Made by a program: the position numbers and the translations under genes. From the NCBI GenBank assembly GCA_964467985.1, contig CAYXTP010000008.1, positions 124,001 through 188,000 on the forward strand: a stretch of 64,000 bases of DNA, read 5' to 3'. The notes beneath the pieces were generated by a model. It saw only the letters and a program-made list of their open reading frames with translations. It had not been told where the DNA came from and did not search any database. Positions 58,662-64,000 of this stretch are shown here, piece after piece. Within the stretch, counting starts at the first letter, position 1. The number at the start of each line of letters is the position of its first letter. Source of the stretch: GCA-2720975 sp964467985 (lineage in GTDB: Bacteria; Planctomycetota; UBA1135; GCA-002686595).

Positions 58662-60059
58662 CTAGGAGTAGAGGTGTCCACCGCCTAGATCCTCTGCTTG
58701 GAGAGGCCAGCGATCCAGGAATTCCTGGCGACATTCCGCCACGCGCGGATCCACTTCCAACAGAGGGAATCCCCCAGGCCCAGGATCGGGAAGGGTACCG
58801 CCCGCGGCCAACACCCATTCCGCAAAGGTCGCCGAAAGGTCGGCCCGGCAGGAGTAGGGACTGTCACGGCCCTCTGCATTCTTCACCGGGCTGAATTCAC
58901 TTCGACGCTCGACCTCCAGCGTCACGCTGGACTGGCTGTGGCCCAGCGCGTCGAAGATAAACGTCTCAAACTTGACCCCTTGGCAAGTCTGACGACTGCC
59001 GTCCTCGGCGAGCACGTCCATGGACTTGCTCGCTAGGTGCCATGGGAGTTGCAGACCCTCGCTGGTGAGGGCTTCCACAAATTCCACGTTGAGCACGTGA
59101 TTGGCGATGTTTCCCGCGCGGAAGAGTAGGTCACCGGCGTCATCCGTGGCCTCGCGCAGTTCAGCAGGCAGGTCTGAGTATTCGATGCATCCCAGTTGTC
59201 CATCCGCGAGTCCCAGGACTCCGACCTTCTCATCAGCGGAGCGCTTGCGCACGACCTTGCTCGACATCTGCGCACTAGCTTGATCGTGGAGGCCCAGGAA
59301 TAGGGGGTCCGCGGGTCGCGCGACGGGGCTGTCCACTTGGAAGTAGGAAAGGAACTCAACCCCGTGCAACCGGGCGTGGGCGAGGGCCCCGGAATGGGCC
59401 AGGGCCTCCAGTGTCCCCCCATGGCCGTTGGGGGCCAGGAACAGGGAGTCCGCGTCCGAAAGCAGGATTCGCCCCTGCAAGTCCATGGCGGGCAGCATGC
59501 GCTGCGTGAAGAAGAACACATCTTCGGAGTCCATGCCGAAGTAGTTTTGTTGCTGGAAGAAGGCCCGAGTGGCGGCGTCGTTCGCGGGCGAGGTCATGAT
59601 GTACCAAGGACCTCGGGAGCCGAAGCGTGCGCGTGCAGCCAGCAGTCGGGCTGCGTGCCAGCCGAACAATGAGCGGCCAGTCAGCGGCCCGACCTCGAAA
59701 CAACCCTTGGGCCCATCGAAGCCCAAGCGCGAACCCTGCCCACCCGCAACCAGCACAAACCCGACACGCTGCCCGGCGAGCAACTCATGACCGCGCTGAA
59801 TGGCCGCCTGCGCCTGGGCTTCTTGCTGCTCACCGCGCTGCAGTGGGAAAAGGTCAGGCGGGTCGAACTGCCCAGCCGCCGCCGGCTGCGCCGCGCCACT
59901 CAAGAGGCCCTGCAAGGCACTCAGCAAGTCAAAATCTAGCTGGTCGACCTGGCTCAGTAGACGCGCTTGTTGCTCGGGCTGCAGTGAGCCCCAATGCGCA
60001 AACACATGCTCCTGGCCGGCGGCGCGACAGCGCTCCAGCAGTTCCTCCACTCGGCTCAT
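58662..60059 (-). CDS. UDP-sugar pyrophosphorylase, eukaryote-type (UAP1-like)
   Basis: 465 residues. The nucleotide-binding motif FVLVAGGQGSRLGFDGPKGCFEV (about 98-120) is the UDPGP family signature. Others are YIMTSPANDAATRAFF, YFGMDSEDVFFFTQRMLPAM, HGGTLEALAHSG and AGNIANHVLNVEFVEAL, the latter resembling UDP-N-acetylhexosamine pyrophosphorylase of eukaryotes rather than bacterial GlmU. Makes UDP-GlcNAc or UDP-glucose from UTP and sugar 1-phosphate. Position next to ddl and dapB suggests a role in cell-wall precursor supply. Sugar specificity uncertain. Confidence 0.88.
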   Translation of the reverse strand: MSRVEELLERCRAAGQEHVFAHWGSLQPEQQARLLSQVDQLDFDLLSALQGLLSGAAQPAAAGQFDPPDLFPLQRGEQQEAQAQAAIQRGHELLAGQRVGFVLVAGGQGSRLGFDGPKGCFEVGPLTGRSLFGWHAARLLAARARFGSRGPWYIMTSPANDAATRAFFQQQNYFGMDSEDVFFFTQRMLPAMDLQGRILLSDADSLFLAPNGHGGTLEALAHSGALAHARLHGVEFLSYFQVDSPVARPADPLFLGLHDQASAQMSSKVVRKRSADEKVGVLGLADGQLGCIEYSDLPAELREATDDAGDLLFRAGNIANHVLNVEFVEALTSEGLQLPWHLASKSMDVLAEDGSRQTCQGVKFETFIFDALGHSQSSVTLEVERRSEFSPVKNAEGRDSPYSCRADLSATFAEWVLAAGGTLPDPGPGGFPLLEVDPRVAECRQEFLDRWPLQAEDLGGGHLYS

Positions 60060-60126
60060 TGGGTCGCTCCAGTCTGAGTTGCCCCGTGTGACTCAATCGC
60101 CACAGGAGCCGCTGGCAAGATGCCTG

Positions 60127-60495
60127 TCAGGCGCTTGGAACTTCCTGGGAGGAGGCGGAAATGGCCTCAAGCATTTGCTCCATCAGGTTCACCAGTGCCT
60201 CAACTCGCCTTTCGAGCACCAGTTGGCGCAACACGAGTTTCTCGACCACCGGGGGTAGAACCGCTTCGCGCGTGTAGTTGTTGATCATGTTGATGATCTC
60301 AGCGCGATTGGCGTCGGGCAGCTTGTGAAAATGGTAGTGGAACTTCTCTTCTAGGATCTCCTCGGTGACGTGCATGCACTCGGAAGTGATGTCTTCGAGG
60401 GAGGGCTTGTCGTGTTCGTTGTGGAAGACTTCGAGCTTGTACTGGTGTAGCAGATCCTGAAACTTCTTGAGCAAGGGGGTAGCTCCCGCCCGCAT
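60127..60495 (-). CDS. Hypothetical conserved-looking helical protein
   Basis: 122 residues from the ATG at 60495; a GTG at 60510 is an alternative. Entirely helical and His/Glu-rich (LLKKFQDLLHQYKLEVFHNEHD, EEKFHYHFHKLPDANRAEI, RQLVLERRVEALVNLMEQML). No signal peptide, no cysteine cluster except one. The repeated His/Glu pattern might bind metal but is not a named motif. Lies between the UAP-like gene and fabF; not recognised. Confidence 0.6.
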   Translation of the reverse strand: MRAGATPLLKKFQDLLHQYKLEVFHNEHDKPSLEDITSECMHVTEEILEEKFHYHFHKLPDANRAEIINMINNYTREAVLPPVVEKLVLRQLVLERRVEALVNLMEQMLEAISASSQEVPSA

Positions 60496-60668
60496 GGGCG
60501 TTGGGGACACGTGTGAGAAAGAATGGCCGCATTCCGACGGCTGAAACCAGTCTACACCATGAGCCCAGATCCTGCGCGCAGCGAGGGGACAGTAGCCCGG
60601 TCCCCATCACCCCTTCGACTAGGCCACGACGCTTTGGGTGGCACGCTGGCGGTCTACCCGGCCAGGAT

Positions 60669-61922
60669 TCAGTCTAGTTTTCCCACGGCGATGGACACGT
60701 TGTGTCCGCCGAATCCGAGGGAGTTGCACAGGGCATTCTGGATGGGCCAGTCGCGGGCGTCCCCAGGCACGTAATCCAAGTCGCATTCGGGGTCCGGGGT
60801 CGTGTAGTTGCGTGTGGGGTGGATCTGACCGGTGTGGACGGCCATGACCGTGACGAGCAGCTCCAGGCCGGTGGCGGCCCCCAGCAAGTGCCCCACCATG
60901 GACTTGGTGGAGTTGACCGCCAGGCGCTGGGCGTGGTCTCCGAAAGTGAGCTTGATCGCCCGCGTCTCGATCGAGTCGTTGTAGGCCGTGGAAGTCCCGT
61001 GGGCGTTGATGTACTGGACGTCTTCGGGGTTCAGTCCAGCGTGGTCGAGGGCCTGCTGGAAGGCTCGGGCAGGCCCCGTGCCGTCTACCCGGGGCGCAGT
61101 GATGTGGTGCGCGTCATCCGTCGAGCCGTAGCCCTTGACCTCGGCGTAAATCCGGGCCCCGCGGGCCTTCGCACGTTCGTACTCCTCGAGCACCAAGATG
61201 CCGCAGCCCTCCCCCATCACAAACCCGTCGCGGTCCGCATCGAAGGGGCGCGAGGCCGTCTCGGGTGAGTCGTTGCGGGTAGAAAGGGCTTTCGCGGAGG
61301 CGAAGCCCGCCAAGGAAAGGTGTGTGATGGCACTCTCCGAGCCACCCGTGACGACCATGTCGCATTCATCCCATTGGATGGCGCGCCATGCCATGCCGAT
61401 GGCGTGTCCCGCTGAGGCGCAGGCGCTCGTGGTCGTGAAGGCTGTCCCCATCAGGCCGTGGCGGATGGCTACCTGCCCGCTCACCGCATTCGACATGATG
61501 CGCGGGATGAAATGCGGGCTGACCCGCCGGGCCCCGCGTTCCAGCAGCACGCCTTGCTGTTCGAGCACACCCGTGATCCCGCCGATGCCGGTGCCGATGA
61601 TGGAGCCGTAACGCCAGCGACATTCCTCGTCCTCTTGTGCCACATCCTCCAGGCCCGCATCGCGCAGGGCTTCATCCGCGGCCACCATGGCCCACAGGGT
61701 GAAGGGGTCCATCTTGCGCGCGTCCGGCGGGCGAAAGCCGTGCTCCGTCAAGTCCCAGTCCAATGTCGCGGCGATCTGCGAACTCAAATCGGGCGCGTCA
61801 ATGCGTGTCAGCCGGCGCACCCCATTCTCGCCTGCCAGCATGCGCGGGTAGGAGGTCTCGACGTTGGGCCCTAGGGGATTGATTGTCCCCAGACCGGTGA
61901 TGACGACTCGGCGCTTGGTCAT
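60669..61922 (-). CDS. fabF: 3-oxoacyl-ACP synthase II
   Basis: 417 residues. Condensing enzyme that elongates acyl-ACP with malonyl-ACP. Catalytic Cys168 in TTSACASAGHA, His308 in NAHGTST, Lys340 and His345 in NSTKSMVGHLLGA. Begins RRVVITGLGTINPLG and ends LGFGGHNVSIAVGKL, as expected for FabF. Last gene of a minus-strand fatty-acid cluster running fabD, fabG, acpP, fabF. Confidence 0.96.
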   Translation of the reverse strand: MTKRRVVITGLGTINPLGPNVETSYPRMLAGENGVRRLTRIDAPDLSSQIAATLDWDLTEHGFRPPDARKMDPFTLWAMVAADEALRDAGLEDVAQEDEECRWRYGSIIGTGIGGITGVLEQQGVLLERGARRVSPHFIPRIMSNAVSGQVAIRHGLMGTAFTTTSACASAGHAIGMAWRAIQWDECDMVVTGGSESAITHLSLAGFASAKALSTRNDSPETASRPFDADRDGFVMGEGCGILVLEEYERAKARGARIYAEVKGYGSTDDAHHITAPRVDGTGPARAFQQALDHAGLNPEDVQYINAHGTSTAYNDSIETRAIKLTFGDHAQRLAVNSTKSMVGHLLGAATGLELLVTVMAVHTGQIHPTRNYTTPDPECDLDYVPGDARDWPIQNALCNSLGFGGHNVSIAVGKLD

Positions 61923-62079
61923 GTGACTCGTGAATCTTGGAAAGCGGTTCGGTTCGCAGCGGATCCGTTATGGGGTTCCCGTGGATCTCCAAATACAATT
62001 GGAGGTGGAAACCGATGCCGATCCAATGCGGCCCGATCGAGGATCCAGTGAGGACTCACGCGCGGCTTCACCGGGGGCG

Positions 62080-62334
62080 TTAGAGCTTCTCTGTGATGTA
62101 GGAGACGGCCGTCCCCACGGTCTGGATCTTCTCGGCGTCTTCGTCGGGAATGGAGATTTCGAACTCGTCTTCGAATTCCATCACGAGTTCGACGGTGTCC
62201 AGGGAGTCGGCTCCCAGATCGTTGATGAAAGACGTCTCCATCGTGACCTTGTCCGCGGATGTGCCCATCTGGTCACAGACAATTTTCACGACGCGCTCTT
62301 CAATGGTTTGGTTGCTCACCTTCTCGGACTCCAT
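62080..62334 (-). CDS. acpP: Acyl carrier protein
   Basis: 84 residues, acidic. The phosphopantetheine site is GADSLDTVELVMEFED with Ser44. Preceded by SFINDLGAD and followed by ISIPDEDAEKI, as in typical ACPs. Between fabG and fabF, the usual place. Confidence 0.97.
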   Translation of the reverse strand: MESEKVSNQTIEERVVKIVCDQMGTSADKVTMETSFINDLGADSLDTVELVMEFEDEFEISIPDEDAEKIQTVGTAVSYITEKL

Positions 62335-62470
62335 GGTGTTACGGGGAATGGGGTAGGAGGGCTTGGGGGCCCCAAAGTAAGGAATTTCGTGTAATGAAAA
62401 ACGGGGAAGGAATGACTGGCGTTGAGATGAATGCTGGCCGCGGATCGCGCGTGGATTCTACGTTCTTGGA

Positions 62471-63250
62471 CTATACGCTCAATCCACCATCTACCACGAG
62501 GGTCTGACCGGTGATGTAGGCCCCACCTGGACCGGCCAGGTAGGCCACGGCGCCTGCGATGTCCCCTGTTGTACCCATGCGGGCGAGGGGAATGCCGGCG
62601 GCGAGCTCCGAGCGAGCCTTGTCGTCCAGGGCGGCCGTCATGTCCGTTTCGATAAAGCCCGGGGCCACGGCGTTGGCGCACACACCGCGGCTGGCCAGCT
62701 CCTTGGCCACCGAGAGCGTCAACCCGATCAAGCCCGCCTTGCTGGCTGCGTAGTTCGCCTGGCCCGCGTTACCGGTCATGCCGACGACTGAGGTGATGTT
62801 GACGATGCGGCCGCCGTTCTTCATCAGCGCCCGGGTGCTGGCCTTGATGAAGTTCCAAGCGCCCTTCAGGTTGACGTCGAGTACGCGATCGAAGTCCTCC
62901 TCGCTCATGCGCATCAGAATCTGATCGCGGGTGATACCAGCGTTGTTCACCAGGATATGCGGCCCTGCTGGCTGGCCCTCGCCCATCGTGCTGGAGACCT
63001 CTTTCACCAAAGCCGCGACGGCCTCCGTGTCCGAGACGTCTACTCCGAATGCCTGCGCTCCGGGTGTGAGTGCGCTACAGGCATCGGCCACTGCCAGGGC
63101 GTTCTCTTGACGGGTGGCGACGCAGGCCACCTGGGCTCCGTCCTGGGCAAGGCGCAGGGCGATGGCTTCGCCGATGCCGCGGCTTGCGCCCGTGACGAGC
63201 GCGACTTGACCCGTCAGGGGTCCTGGCTCGGATGAGGGGGTGGGGGTCAT
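62471..63250 (-). CDS. fabG: 3-oxoacyl-ACP reductase
   Basis: 259 residues from the ATG at 63250. Short-chain dehydrogenase: NADPH loop TGASRGIG (20-27), structural NNAG (102-105), catalytic Asn127, Ser154, Tyr167 and Lys171 (NITSVVGMTG, then NYAASKAG), and C-terminal GQTLVVDGGLS. Reduces 3-oxoacyl-ACP in fatty acid elongation. Position between fabD and acpP supports FabG over other SDRs. Confidence 0.95.
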   Translation of the reverse strand: MTPTPSSEPGPLTGQVALVTGASRGIGEAIALRLAQDGAQVACVATRQENALAVADACSALTPGAQAFGVDVSDTEAVAALVKEVSSTMGEGQPAGPHILVNNAGITRDQILMRMSEEDFDRVLDVNLKGAWNFIKASTRALMKNGGRIVNITSVVGMTGNAGQANYAASKAGLIGLTLSVAKELASRGVCANAVAPGFIETDMTAALDDKARSELAAGIPLARMGTTGDIAGAVAYLAGPGGAYITGQTLVVDGGLSV

Positions 63251-63337
63251 GTGTGAAAACGATCGAGGAGGGCGAATCAGCCGACTGGAGCAGACTCTAG
63301 CCGCGGGCCGCAGCCCCTTCAACGGCGGCCGAGTGGC

Positions 63338-64000
63338 TCAGGCCTGGCTCCCGGAGGATAGGTCAGCAGGGGTGGCGGCTGGGCGCACTTGTACCTGGGG
63401 GTCGATCTTGCGCATCAAGCCCGCCAAGACCGTGCCCGGACCCGGTTCGAGGAACCCTTGAACACCCATGGCCAGGGCCTCTCGCATGGACTGTTCCCAG
63501 AGTACAGAGGAGCACACTTGCCGCGCGAGGTTGGCTCGAATCTGGTCGGGGGTGGTTGCGAGTTGTGCGTCAACGTTCGAAAGGACGGGTATCCTCGGTG
63601 CCGAGATGGACGTTTCGGCAAGGGCAGCCTGCAGCCGGTCCGCTGCCGGTCGCATGCACTCTGAGTGAAAACCTCCGGCCACGACCAGGCGCCGTACGCG
63701 CCGCACTCCGTGCTCCTTGGCCACCGCTTCTGCCGCGTCCAATGCGGTCAGCTCACCGGACAGGATGATCTGACCTGGCGCATTGATGTTGGCCACCTGG
63801 CAGATGCCCACTTGCGACCCCACGTCTGCTAGCGCCTGCGCCTTCTCCAAGTCCGCGCCCACCAGGGACGCCATGCCACTGGGCAGGGCCTCGGCCGCCG
63901 CCTGCATGGCCTCGCCGCGCAAACGAACCAAGCGCAAGCCGTCTTCAAACGAGAGGGCGCCCGCTAGCCATAGGGCACTGTACTCGCCCAAGGAGAGGCC
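63338..64000 (-). CDS. fabD: Malonyl CoA-ACP transacylase, C-terminal part (runs off window)
   Basis: About 220 residues in frame before the right edge; the N-terminal quarter is missing. The reading enters at GLSLGEYSALWLAG, the nucleophile elbow (GHSLGEY in most family members; the His is Leu here), with active-site Ser read from 63994-63992. Further landmarks: RLRGEAMQAA, VANINAPGQIILSGE, VAGGFHSECM (second catalytic His), and LSNVDAQ. First gene of the fab cluster in view. Confidence 0.94.
   Translation of the reverse strand, partial: GLSLGEYSALWLAGALSFEDGLRLVRLRGEAMQAAAEALPSGMASLVGADLEKAQALADVGSQVGICQVANINAPGQIILSGELTALDAAEAVAKEHGVRRVRRLVVAGGFHSECMRPAADRLQAALAETSISAPRIPVLSNVDAQLATTPDQIRANLARQVCSSVLWEQSMREALAMGVQGFLEPGPGTVLAGLMRKIDPQVQVRPAATPADLSSGSQA

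Overview
The window is dense, GC-rich bacterial chromosome, about one gene per kilobase, with many overlapping start/stop codons. It most likely comes from a member of the Planctomycetota. The support is the planctomycete-type ECF sigma factor directly followed by a Hanks-type kinase leader, the many HEAT-repeat and FG-GAP/ASPIC secreted proteins, a VWA-HEAT protein, a diheme cytochrome c peroxidase, and a secreted protein ending in a domain I associate with marine planctomycetes. No rRNA, prophage, CRISPR array or classical insertion sequence is visible; one tRNA-Leu(CAA) is present.

Layout. 1-10.6 kb: kinase fragment, ECF sigma factor, lipoprotein MsrB, two unknown proteins, a methyltransferase with the complete signature set of eukaryotic type I arginine methyltransferases, a membrane-spanning helix-turn-helix/coiled-coil protein, a DUF2784-like protein, the HEAT-VWA protein, two envelope proteins and a PAP2-type phosphatase. 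10.7-18.4 kb: a second membrane-spanning HTH protein, PEBP, SlyX, a lipoprotein fusing cyclophilin and parvulin domains, cytochrome c peroxidase and an M28 peptidase. 18.5-21.2 kb: tightly overlapping thiL, tsaE, ECF sigma factor and probable anti-sigma protein. 21.4-27.9 kb: TolC-like protein, HEAT protein and a large ASPIC/UnbV lipoprotein. 28.8-36 kb: housekeeping genes (cca, ubiA-like, rseP, dxr, nudix, purM). 36.7-40.2 kb: an esterase-like protein lacking its nucleophile and a membrane-fused spermidine-synthase-like protein. 40.3-45 kb: two tandem near-duplicate secreted HEAT-repeat proteins. 45.5-50.5 kb: histidine kinase with degenerate receiver, then sdhCAB. 50.6-56.6 kb: phosphatase, unknown genes, CvpA-like protein, a cobalamin riboswitch in front of a secreted beta-propeller-like protein, and an H-box protein. 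56.7-64 kb: tRNA-Leu, dapB, ddl, a eukaryote-type UDP-sugar pyrophosphorylase, and the fatty acid cluster fabD-fabG-acpP-fabF.

The main points for a second look are: the PRMT-like methyltransferase; the cobalamin riboswitch controlling a beta-propeller-like secreted protein (a possible analogue of the B12-capturing BtuG); a roughly 185-bp element present twice, with perfect terminal inverted repeats and an internal hairpin-T-run, one copy supplying a possible start codon for the histidine kinase; the two membrane-anchored HTH proteins; and matching hairpins with a shared G-U position downstream of both tandem HEAT genes.

All family assignments are from reading motifs by eye; no database search was possible.
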